From Gottschalkia purinilytica (GTDB lineage: Bacteria; Bacillota; Clostridia; Tissierellales; Gottschalkiaceae), in contig NZ_LGSS01000011.1 in NCBI RefSeq assembly GCF_001190785.1, positions 1 to 64,000 on the forward strand: a stretch of 64,000 nucleotides of DNA, given 5' to 3'. A model generated the notes under the pieces. The model saw nothing but the letters and a program-made list of their open reading frames with translations, was not told the origin of the DNA and did no database searches. Positions within the stretch are counted from its first letter, which is position 1. The number at the start of each line of letters is the position of its first letter. Shown here one piece after another: positions 18,037 to 25,652 of the stretch. A program made the translations under genes and the position numbers.

Positions 18037-18474
18037 TTGGCAAAATTATTAGATAAATTAAAGCAAAATGTATTAATTGGAATAGACTCTGTTAGTATCA
18101 AATCTTCTACTTTACTAGAAGTAAATAAGCTAAAGAAGTATATAGCCATATTGGAAGAAGAGAAGGAAAATTGTATAGAAAATTTAGGAGATAGTGTTTA
18201 TAATATGTATTCTAGTAATAAATTAAATACAGATGTAATAATGAATAAATGTGCAGATATCGAAGAAATTGATGAGAAAATCAAAAATAAAAGAAAAGAA
18301 ATAGAAAATATATTAAAAGAACAAGAAGAAATGTTATCTACTATTCATAATAAAAAACAGGACTATGATTATGATAATATAGATGAAAATATGAAATATA
18401 CACGAAATGATGATATTGATAAGACACTTCATTTAAATAAAGATGAAGGAAGAGAAAAATATGATAAGAGATAA
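18037..18474 (+). CDS. Coiled-coil protein of unknown function
   Basis: A 145-residue, highly charged protein, predicted mostly helical with coiled-coil heptads at about 25-50 and 75-105 (EEIDEKIKNKRKEIENIL). It has an Asp/Asn/Lys-rich, probably disordered tail. There is no signal peptide or membrane segment. Start is TTG 18037, downstream of GGAGAGGGG; the ATG at 18032 is out of frame. It stands alone between two terminators. I do not recognise a family. Confidence 0.65.
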   Translation: MAKLLDKLKQNVLIGIDSVSIKSSTLLEVNKLKKYIAILEEEKENCIENLGDSVYNMYSSNKLNTDVIMNKCADIEEIDEKIKNKRKEIENILKEQEEMLSTIHNKKQDYDYDNIDENMKYTRNDDIDKTLHLNKDEGREKYDKR

Positions 18475-18478
18475 ATTA

Positions 18479-18520
18479 AAATAAAGCTGGCACCTAATAT
18501 GCATAGTGCCAGTTTTATTT
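18479..18520. terminator. Bidirectional terminator
   Basis: CTGGCAC / GTGCCAG stem with A-rich left and T-rich right flanks extends the pairing outward (AATAAAG with TTTTATT). It serves the coiled-coil gene and the converging repeat-protein gene. Confidence 0.85.
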
Positions 18521-18530
18521 TAATTATATA

Positions 18531-19433
18531 CTACATATATAAAATATTTATTACTTCTCCATTTTTTAATATTTTAGAATGAGCCCATAACCTAGCATAG
18601 TTTAAAGCTTCTTGTAATGTAGAGAAGCTCTTAAGATAGGTATTAAATTGATAAACATCATATTTAGATGATTGCTTATCAAATTCCCAAATGACACTTC
18701 CACTTTCAATCACTTTAGAATGCGCCCAAAGTTTAGCATAGCTAATAGCTTCTTCTTTAGAACCAAAAGTTTTGAGATAAGTATTAAATTGATACACGTC
18801 ATATTTAGAAATATTCTTATCAAATTCCCATATGATATTTTCATTGTTTATTACCTTAGAATGAGCCCATAATTTAGCATAATTGATGGCATCATCTTTG
18901 GAATAAAAAGTTTTAAGATAAGTATTAAACTGGTAGACACTATACTTAGGAATATCTTTATCAAATTCCCATATAATGTTTCCATCTTGAACTATCTTAG
19001 AATGAGCCCAGAGTTTAGCATAGTTGATAGCTTCGTCTTTAGACTTAAAGGTTTTAAGATAAGTATTAAATTGATATACATTATATTCAGATGATTGTTT
19101 GCCAAACTCCCAAATAACACTTCCGTTTTCAATTACTTTAGAATGAGCCCAAAGTTTAGCATAATTAATAGCTTCATTTTTCGAATAAAAAGATTTTAAA
19201 TATGTACTGAATTGATAAACTTCGTATATAGTATTCTTAGAAGTTAAATAATTTACATTATTACTTCTATCATTTATAATACCATTGGAGATATTATCAG
19301 TAGTTACTGTAGAATTTGTTAGTGCATTGCCTACAGTTGTATCTTTTTTTCCTAAAGTTGCATAAGAAATACTAGGAACTATTAGTAAGAATGATAGCAT
19401 AAGGCAATGTATAGTCTTGATATACTTTTTCAT
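18531..19433 (-). CDS. Secreted protein with five 47-residue repeats
   Basis: A 300-residue exported protein. The signal peptide (about 1-26, ending PSISYA) is followed by a short linker and five tandem repeats of about 47 residues. The repeat begins Y-x-VYQFNTYLKTF, continues SKDEAINYAKLWAHSKV and ends WEFDK; the last copy lacks the WEF part. WAHSK is invariant. The repeats correspond to 141-bp DNA repeats, so copy number could vary. There is no lipobox, LPXTG or SLH anchor, so it is probably released or bound to the wall through the repeats. GGGGAG precedes ATG 19433. No family assigned. Confidence 0.7.
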   Translation of the reverse strand: MKKYIKTIHCLMLSFLLIVPSISYATLGKKDTTVGNALTNSTVTTDNISNGIINDRSNNVNYLTSKNTIYEVYQFSTYLKSFYSKNEAINYAKLWAHSKVIENGSVIWEFGKQSSEYNVYQFNTYLKTFKSKDEAINYAKLWAHSKIVQDGNIIWEFDKDIPKYSVYQFNTYLKTFYSKDDAINYAKLWAHSKVINNENIIWEFDKNISKYDVYQFNTYLKTFGSKEEAISYAKLWAHSKVIESGSVIWEFDKQSSKYDVYQFNTYLKSFSTLQEALNYARLWAHSKILKNGEVINILYM

Positions 19434-19684
19434 ATTTTGCTTCTCCCCTTAAAATAATAATTAGTACGAACAGTGATAAATAACGTTAAAAATTTGAAAG
19501 GATATCTAACAGTATGAGTTATTTATTAAGAGTAGATAACACCATACTATGAATATATTAAATAATTAATAAGGTAACAAATATTATGTGTAATAAAAAA
19601 CTGAATTTATATAGTATAGATTATACCATCTAAAAACAATAAATAAAATAAAGATTGTTGAATACTGTGAAAGAGGTGAGAAAT

Positions 19685-21028
19685 GTGTCTACTATAGAAA
19701 TGAAGAATATAAGAAGTAGGATATTAAGGTTAGCATTACCTGCCATTATGGAAATGATGTTACAAACCTTAGTTTGGACTGCTGATACTGCTATGGTAGG
19801 AAGACTTACTCCAGCAGCTATATCATCTGTAAACTTAGGATCTCAAATAATGTTTACAATAAGTAACATATTTGGAGCATTAGGAATAGGTGCTACTGCC
19901 ATGGTGTCAAGACACATAGGGGGAGAAAATAAAAAAAGAGCGGAACAAATAGGATCACAGTCTATAGGCATAGGAATAATTATAAGCTTAATTATAGGAG
20001 TAACAGGAATAATTACATCTAAAATGATATTTAAAAACATAGTATCAGATAAAGAGGTAATTTCTTTAGGTACTGAATATCTTAAAATAGTGTTTATAGG
20101 AATTATATTTTTAATTCCACTTATGATATCTAACGCTGTACTAAGAGGATCTGGAAATGCTGTTGCACCTCTTATATCAGCTTGCTTTGCAAATGTTATT
20201 AATATTGTTGGTGACTATGTTCTCATTTTTGGTAAGTTTGGATTTCCTAAAATGGGAGTAAGAGGTGCTGCTATTGCAACTGCTTTTTCTCAAGCTATAG
20301 GATTTTTTATAACTTTAAGCTTCTTATTAAGAGGAAAATCAAGTATAAAGTTACATTTAAAGAATATATTTAATTTTAATATAAAGGATATGAAAAGCAT
20401 AATAAAACTAAGTGCTCCTGCTACATTTGAAATGACAATGAATGAAGGTAGTAGACTAATATCTTCATTTTGGGTTGCTCAATTAGGGACTTTAGCTTTT
20501 GCTGGACATTCTTTAGCTTCTTCAGCAGAATCAATTTCATATATGCCTGCCTATGGGTTTGCTATAGCTGCTACTACCATGGTAGGACAGAGTTTAGGAG
20601 CAAATAGGACGGATCATGCTGAAATAAGTACGAAACAATCTATTAAATATTCTTGCCTTTTAGTAGGTGTAGTTGGATTAGCATTTTTGTTAGTTCCGTA
20701 TTCGATAATGAGATTATTTAGTAACAATCTTGAGGCTGTAAAAATAGCGTCAAGGTGTTTAAGGGTAGGAGCTTTAGAACAAATTCCAATAGCTATTGCA
20801 ATGGTTACATCAGGAGCATTAAAAGGAGCTGGTGATACGAAAGGTCCGTTTAAAATAGCTTTAGCTATAAACCTAGGGTTAAGATTACCTTTAATTTTTA
20901 TAACTGTATTTGTAATCAAAGGAAGAATAGAATATGTTTGGCTAGCTACAGCTATTCAATATATAGCAGAGGCGATATTTATGACAATTAGATACAGAAG
21001 AGGAAAGTGGAAATCAATAAGTATCTAA
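19685..21028 (+). CDS. MATE family multidrug/Na+ efflux transporter
   Basis: A 447-residue transporter with about twelve membrane helices in two six-helix halves. Halves begin with LALPAIMEMMLQTLVWTADTAMVGRL and LSAPATFEMTMNEGSRLISSFWVAQLG; further MATE patterns are LRGSGNA and ALKGAGDTKGP. It would export cationic drugs or metabolites using an ion gradient. The frame is open from TTG 19655, but AAGAGGTGA (19671-19679) lies 5 nt before GTG 19685, the preferred start. It is separated from the next gene by 55 nt. Confidence 0.92.
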   Translation: MSTIEMKNIRSRILRLALPAIMEMMLQTLVWTADTAMVGRLTPAAISSVNLGSQIMFTISNIFGALGIGATAMVSRHIGGENKKRAEQIGSQSIGIGIIISLIIGVTGIITSKMIFKNIVSDKEVISLGTEYLKIVFIGIIFLIPLMISNAVLRGSGNAVAPLISACFANVINIVGDYVLIFGKFGFPKMGVRGAAIATAFSQAIGFFITLSFLLRGKSSIKLHLKNIFNFNIKDMKSIIKLSAPATFEMTMNEGSRLISSFWVAQLGTLAFAGHSLASSAESISYMPAYGFAIAATTMVGQSLGANRTDHAEISTKQSIKYSCLLVGVVGLAFLLVPYSIMRLFSNNLEAVKIASRCLRVGALEQIPIAIAMVTSGALKGAGDTKGPFKIALAINLGLRLPLIFITVFVIKGRIEYVWLATAIQYIAEAIFMTIRYRRGKWKSISI

Positions 21029-21083
21029 TTTTAAAAAAAGGGGTGAACTTTAAGAAACTAAACTGTTTCTTAAAAAAAATGTA

Positions 21084-22151
21084 ATGATGAAGCTAATAAA
21101 AATTACATTAATAAGCATACTATCTTTGGCAGTTCTATCCTTGATAGGATTAATTGTCTACACAATTATAAAAGACTATAGGCCTGATAAAGAAGTATCA
21201 CTTGACATAGAAAATAATCAGTCTAAAATTCTTAAAAGAGAAGATGTAATATCTGGTATTACTTTTAATATAGGATATGGGGGACTTGATGAAGGTAGAG
21301 ATTTTTTTATGGATGGAGGAAAAATGTCTCGTTCAGAAAGTAAGGAGAAAACACAGTATAATTTAGAAAAAATGATAGAAACTTTATCAGATAAGAAAGT
21401 GGATTTTATTTTCTTACAAGAAATAGATATAGATTCTTCAAGAAGTTTTCATATAAATCAAGTTGATTACTATAGAAATGAAATGAAAGGTTATGGTTCA
21501 ACTTTTGGAAAAAACTATGATGTACCCTGGGTACCTGTTCCTTTTACAAGACCTATGGGAAAAGCACTTTCCGGAATTATGACTTTTAGTAAATATAAGA
21601 TAGATAAGGCTATAAGATACTCATTACCAGGTGAATATAATTTTTTAGTACAATTATTTCAACTTGATAGATGCATAGTAGAAAATAGAATACTTGTTGA
21701 AGATGGAAAAGAATTAGTTCTTATTAATGTTCATTTATCAGCATATGATAAAGAAGGAGTAATAAGAGAAGAGCAAAGTATGTTTTTAAAAAGTTTTGTA
21801 GAAAAAGAATATGAAAAAGGAAACTATGTTGTAGTAGGAGGAGATTGGAACCAGCTTATGCCCAATGTTGATAATAATAAGTTAAATCCTAAAAGATTAA
21901 ATTATATGCCTGATTGGTTAGTACCACTATCACAAAACTTTAACCCTAAAGGATTTAAGTGGGCAGTGGATATCCAAACACCAACTGTACGGTCAATAGA
22001 TAAACCATATAAAAAAGGAGAAAATTTTGTAACTGTAATAGACGGATTTTTAGTGTCAAATAATTTAGAAATATTAGAAACTAAAGGAATTGATTTAGAT
22101 TTTAAATATAGTGATCATAATCCAGTGTATGTTAAGCTAAAACTAAAATAA
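21084..22151 (+). CDS. Membrane-anchored endonuclease/exonuclease/phosphatase-family hydrolase
   Basis: A 355-residue protein with an N-terminal signal anchor (about 5-28) and a large outward-facing EEP domain. Visible motifs are FNIGYGG (metal loop), FIFLQEIDIDSS (catalytic Glu), LINVHLSAYD, GGDWNQLM (catalytic Asp/Asn) and YSDHNPVYVKL (catalytic Asp-His). The family includes DNases, sphingomyelinases and phosphoinositide phosphatases, so the substrate is open. AAAGGGG (21036-21042) is about 40 nt before the start, with a hairpin (about 21050-21073) in between that could bring it close to ATG 21084. Confidence 0.85.
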   Translation: MMKLIKITLISILSLAVLSLIGLIVYTIIKDYRPDKEVSLDIENNQSKILKREDVISGITFNIGYGGLDEGRDFFMDGGKMSRSESKEKTQYNLEKMIETLSDKKVDFIFLQEIDIDSSRSFHINQVDYYRNEMKGYGSTFGKNYDVPWVPVPFTRPMGKALSGIMTFSKYKIDKAIRYSLPGEYNFLVQLFQLDRCIVENRILVEDGKELVLINVHLSAYDKEGVIREEQSMFLKSFVEKEYEKGNYVVVGGDWNQLMPNVDNNKLNPKRLNYMPDWLVPLSQNFNPKGFKWAVDIQTPTVRSIDKPYKKGENFVTVIDGFLVSNNLEILETKGIDLDFKYSDHNPVYVKLKLK

Positions 22152-22180
22152 AATCATTAAGAATAATAAGAAAGAAATAT

Positions 22181-22252
22181 AAAAAGCAAAACTCTAAACA
22201 TATAGTGTTTCTTAATTTTTGTAATAAACACTCTTAGGGTTTTGCTTTTTAT
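22181..22252 (+). terminator. Large terminator hairpin after the EEP gene
   Basis: AAAAAGCAAAACTCTA pairs with the TTAGGGTTTTGCTTTTT segment ending at 22250. An inner AGTGTTT / AAACACT stem branches off, giving a two-tier hairpin with a T-rich exit. Confidence 0.8.
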
Positions 22253-22418
22253 AATTTTAATTTTTTCCTAACACTTTATACAATAAAATATAAGATGATT
22301 ATAAAGATAAGTAAGATTAATATGAACTGATCTCTAAAATCTAGATAAGTAAGTCTCAAGAAAAGTTAATGGAATAACATATAGCTTTATTCTATATACA
22401 TATTAATTACGTATATTG

Positions 22419-22865
22419 CTATCGTACAAATTCAATTGACTTTATTATATATTGTATGCTTCCTACAGGTGTATCTACTGAAACATTTTCTCCTACTTTT
22501 TTTAACAAAAGAGCTTTACCTATAGGTGAAAGATAAGAAGCATAGTCAGGGTTTAATGAATTTTCTACAGTCAATGGTGAGACTATATGAAATCTTTCAG
22601 AAAAATCAGTTCCAACTTCTTCTACTTCTACTATACTGTTTATCAGCACAAAAGGACAGACATCATCAAGATCTTCAGCTTTACATTTACTCATATAGTC
22701 TTCTATCTTAGCTATATAATCATGAATAAGATTTTCAAACTCGAATCTATCAGATGTCATATCATAAAAATATTCTTCTAATATTTTATTTTTTTCTTCT
22801 AATACTTGATTTAAATTTTCAGATAGTAAATCATATATTGGTTTTGATATGACCTTACTATTCAT
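22419..22865 (-). CDS. GreA/GreB-like transcription elongation factor paralogue
   Basis: A 148-residue protein. The C-terminal FKBP-like half carries the Gre pattern YLSPIGKALLLKKVGENVSVDTP followed by VGSIQYIIKSI (about 110-145). The N-terminal ~75 residues are helical and may form the Gre hairpin, but the usual tip with conserved acidic residues is not obvious (YFYDMTSDRFEFENL). It may therefore bind RNA polymerase without normal cleavage stimulation, or regulate it. AAGGAGG precedes ATG 22865. A separate canonical greA is expected elsewhere in the genome. Confidence 0.75.
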   Translation of the reverse strand: MNSKVISKPIYDLLSENLNQVLEEKNKILEEYFYDMTSDRFEFENLIHDYIAKIEDYMSKCKAEDLDDVCPFVLINSIVEVEEVGTDFSERFHIVSPLTVENSLNPDYASYLSPIGKALLLKKVGENVSVDTPVGSIQYIIKSIEFVR

Positions 22866-22910
22866 TAATAATAACCTCCTTAAAAGATAATTACTTTAAA
22901 TACACAACAA

Positions 22911-22938
22911 GCCATTTCGCAAAAAAATGCGAAATGGC
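22911..22938. promoter_or_regulatory. Perfect hairpin upstream of the Gre-like gene
   Basis: GCCATTTCGCA and its exact complement flank a run of six A. There is no T run on either exit, so it is not a normal terminator. It lies 46 bp upstream of the Gre-like start, possibly in its 5' UTR. Confidence 0.5.
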
Positions 22939-23191
22939 AATTTAAATTAGCTTACCATATATGTTAATGAATGTCAATCATGAATGATATTTACATTTAA
23001 TAACAAAAAGGATATTAAGTACGAATAAATAACTTTTTATGTATTTTCAATTTATTACATGGATTAATGAAATTATGTAACATTATTTTAAACTTTGAAT
23101 ATAAAAAAATAAATATGAAAAAATATATATACAATTATTAATAAGTATTTTTAAATCATATACTTTCAAATTTAAGATATGGAGGAGTAAA

Positions 23192-25114
23192 ATGAGTGAG
23201 AAAAAAGGACTTTCACATGAAGCGTATGGTGGAATTGAAGGAAAAGATTACAAGCCTTATATAAGTAATAACCACAATGTACCAGAGTTGACTATGTCAT
23301 CATTAATAATAGGTGTCATATTTGCTATAGTATTTGGAGCTGCAAATACATATTTAGGGTTAAAGGTCGGATTAACTATTTCAGCATCTATCCCGGGAGC
23401 AATATTAGCAACTGGCATTTTAAAAGGTGTTCTAAGAAGAAATAATACAATAGAAGCTAATATGATACAGTCTATAGGAGCTATGGGAGAATCAGTTGCA
23501 GGAGCTCTTATTTTTACAATACCTGCGATTGTACTATGGGGAATGGACTTAGATTTAAAAACTATAGCTATAATTGCATTACTTGGTGGATTACTTGGAA
23601 TATTATTTATAGTACCTGTAAGAAAATTTCTCACAGTAGAGGAACATGGAAAGCTTATATATCCTGAAGGAATGGCTACTTCAGAAATATTAGTTACTGG
23701 AAGCACAGGTGGTCAGGGATTTAAGACAGTAATAGAAGGAGCACTTGTTGGCTTTGTATATAAATTTTTGTCTGGAGGACTTAGATTTTGGAAAGAAAGT
23801 CCAGAATGGGCAATAAAGCCACTTCAAGGAGCAGTTATAGGTGTAGATGCACTTGCTTCACTTGTTGGAGTTGGATATATAGTAGGAGTAGATATTGCAA
23901 AATACATGTTAGCTGGATCAATCGCTGCTTGGTTTGGGTTGATACCACTTATTAAATATATCGGATCTGGACTTACTGCTCCATTATTTTTATCAACTAA
24001 GCTTATTTCTCAAATGAGTGCTGCAGAAGTATGGAGCGAATATGTAAGATATATTGGAGCTGGAGCTGTAGCTACAGGAGGATTTATAAGTCTTATAAAG
24101 TCAATACCTACTATTATTAGTTCATTTAAAGCGGCTATTGTAGGAGTTCAATCAAGTGATGAAAACGTTAGTAAAACAACAGATGAAGATATACCTTTAA
24201 AGTGGATTATTATAGGGGCTTTAACAGTATTTTTAGTTTCATGGATTTTACCTATATTAGATGTAGGAATAATAGGTGGAATTATGGTTGTGTTCTTTTC
24301 ATTCTTCTTTTCAGTTGTTTCTGCCAGAATGGTAGGAATAATAGGTGTATCTAATAATCCTGTTTCGGGTATGACTATAGCTACATTATTATTTGTATCG
24401 GCAGTATTAAGGTTATTAGGACATATTGGCAATGCAGGTATGATGAAAGCTATAATTATAGGGGCAATGGTTTGTGTAGCTATATCTGTTGCTGGAGGAG
24501 CAGCTCAAAATATGAAAACGACTTTTATAATAGGAGGAACGCCTAAGCACGTTCAAATAGGTATGTATGCTGGTATAATTGCTACATCACTTTCAGTAGG
24601 CGCGATAATTATATTATTAAATAATACTTATGGAATAGGATCTCAAGAACTAGCTGCACCACAAGCAACGCTTATGTCCATGGTAGTTAAAGGTGTTATG
24701 ACTGGAAATTTACCTTGGATATTAGTTATAATAGGAGTCGCATTTGGTATAATGTGTGAGCTTATAGGTATACCTGTATTACCTTTTGCACTTGGACTAT
24801 ATCTAAGAATACACTTAACATTGGCAATATTTATTGGTGGTATAGTGAGACTACTTATAGATAAGAAATTCAGAAATGATGAAGAGACTCTTAAAAGGCA
24901 AACAGAAAGAGGAATACTTTTATCGTCAGGACTCGTTGCAGGAGATGCACTAACGGGAATAATAATAGCAGTTTTTGCAGCACTTGGCATTAATATAGGA
25001 ATAGGTAGTAGTTTGATACCTAGAATAGCAAATAGTCCTGTTACATCGATAATTTTATTTGGAATATTGTTAATATGGTTATATAGATTTACTAGTAAAA
25101 CTAGGACTTCATAG
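23192..25114 (+). CDS. OPT family oligopeptide transporter
   Basis: A 640-residue polytopic transporter of the oligopeptide transporter (OPT/YSL) superfamily, with about 14-16 membrane helices. Typical patterns are FGAANTYLGLKVGLTISASIPGAI near the N-terminus, EANMIQSIGAMGESVAGALIFTIPA, YPEGMATSEILVTG, and VAGGAAQNMKTTFIIGGTPKHVQIG. Bacterial members are thought to import small peptides or metal chelates by proton symport. GGAGG precedes ATG 23192. Its stop codon lies inside the terminator stem, so it is a single-gene unit. Confidence 0.93.
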   Translation: MSEKKGLSHEAYGGIEGKDYKPYISNNHNVPELTMSSLIIGVIFAIVFGAANTYLGLKVGLTISASIPGAILATGILKGVLRRNNTIEANMIQSIGAMGESVAGALIFTIPAIVLWGMDLDLKTIAIIALLGGLLGILFIVPVRKFLTVEEHGKLIYPEGMATSEILVTGSTGGQGFKTVIEGALVGFVYKFLSGGLRFWKESPEWAIKPLQGAVIGVDALASLVGVGYIVGVDIAKYMLAGSIAAWFGLIPLIKYIGSGLTAPLFLSTKLISQMSAAEVWSEYVRYIGAGAVATGGFISLIKSIPTIISSFKAAIVGVQSSDENVSKTTDEDIPLKWIIIGALTVFLVSWILPILDVGIIGGIMVVFFSFFFSVVSARMVGIIGVSNNPVSGMTIATLLFVSAVLRLLGHIGNAGMMKAIIIGAMVCVAISVAGGAAQNMKTTFIIGGTPKHVQIGMYAGIIATSLSVGAIIILLNNTYGIGSQELAAPQATLMSMVVKGVMTGNLPWILVIIGVAFGIMCELIGIPVLPFALGLYLRIHLTLAIFIGGIVRLLIDKKFRNDEETLKRQTERGILLSSGLVAGDALTGIIIAVFAALGINIGIGSSLIPRIANSPVTSIILFGILLIWLYRFTSKTRTS

Positions 25115-25138
25115 ATTTCTATGAAGTCCTAGTTTTAT
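25097..25138 (+). terminator. Terminator of the OPT gene
   Basis: AAAACTAGGACTTCAT and ATGAAGTCCTAGTTTT form a 16-bp perfect stem around AGATTTCT. The gene's TAG stop is within the structure. Confidence 0.9.
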
Positions 25139-25640
25139 ATATGAAACTGTTTGTTTATTTTAAAATAAGTTTAAATATAAGTTTCATCTAAGAATTCTTT
25201 AATATAATATTTACATCTTAAAGTATATCTTATGATAGTTTCATATATTCAGTTTTAGATGCTCTTATGAATGCTATATTATAATTTATATGAAATATGG
25301 AGTATCAACCAACTTCAGGTAATTTATCAGATATTTTAGAAATAATCGACTTCTTGTTTAAAACTGTTAAATAGAAATATAGCTAGTAGTAAATCACTTT
25401 AAAAATTTATTATATAAAAGGTAGTACAAGTAAAATGAAATTCTTAACATATTAAATCTACTTATCTAAATTCTATATTATGATAATATTAGTCTATAAT
25501 ACTTACTTAGAAAATAAGCAGCAAGTCTAAATTATAACTTTAATATATACTTATATTAACTATAATAAAAAAATTAAAGTAAAAACTTTAAACTTTCTTT
25601 TGTAAGAAACTATGAAAATTAAAATGATAGTAAATAAAAA
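25139..25640. other. Long gene-free leader of the helicase gene
   Basis: About 500 bp with no frame longer than a few dozen codons and no tRNA, repeat or clear terminator. It may contain the helicase promoter, but no -35/-10 pair is convincing enough to mark. Confidence 0.4.
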
Positions 25641-25652
25641 AGGTTGGTTTAT

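Noticed and set aside
18531-19433. CRISPR-like repetitive DNA
   Set aside because: The period is 141 bp, in frame and coding; there are no short palindromic repeats with unique spacers.
22526-22781. Plus-strand frames opposite the Gre-like gene
   Set aside because: They lie wholly within the antisense of a gene with a strong ribosome site and recognisable domain.
23257-23706. Minus-strand 149-residue frame inside the OPT gene
   Set aside because: Antisense shadow of a well-conserved transporter; its composition follows the codon pattern of the sense frame.
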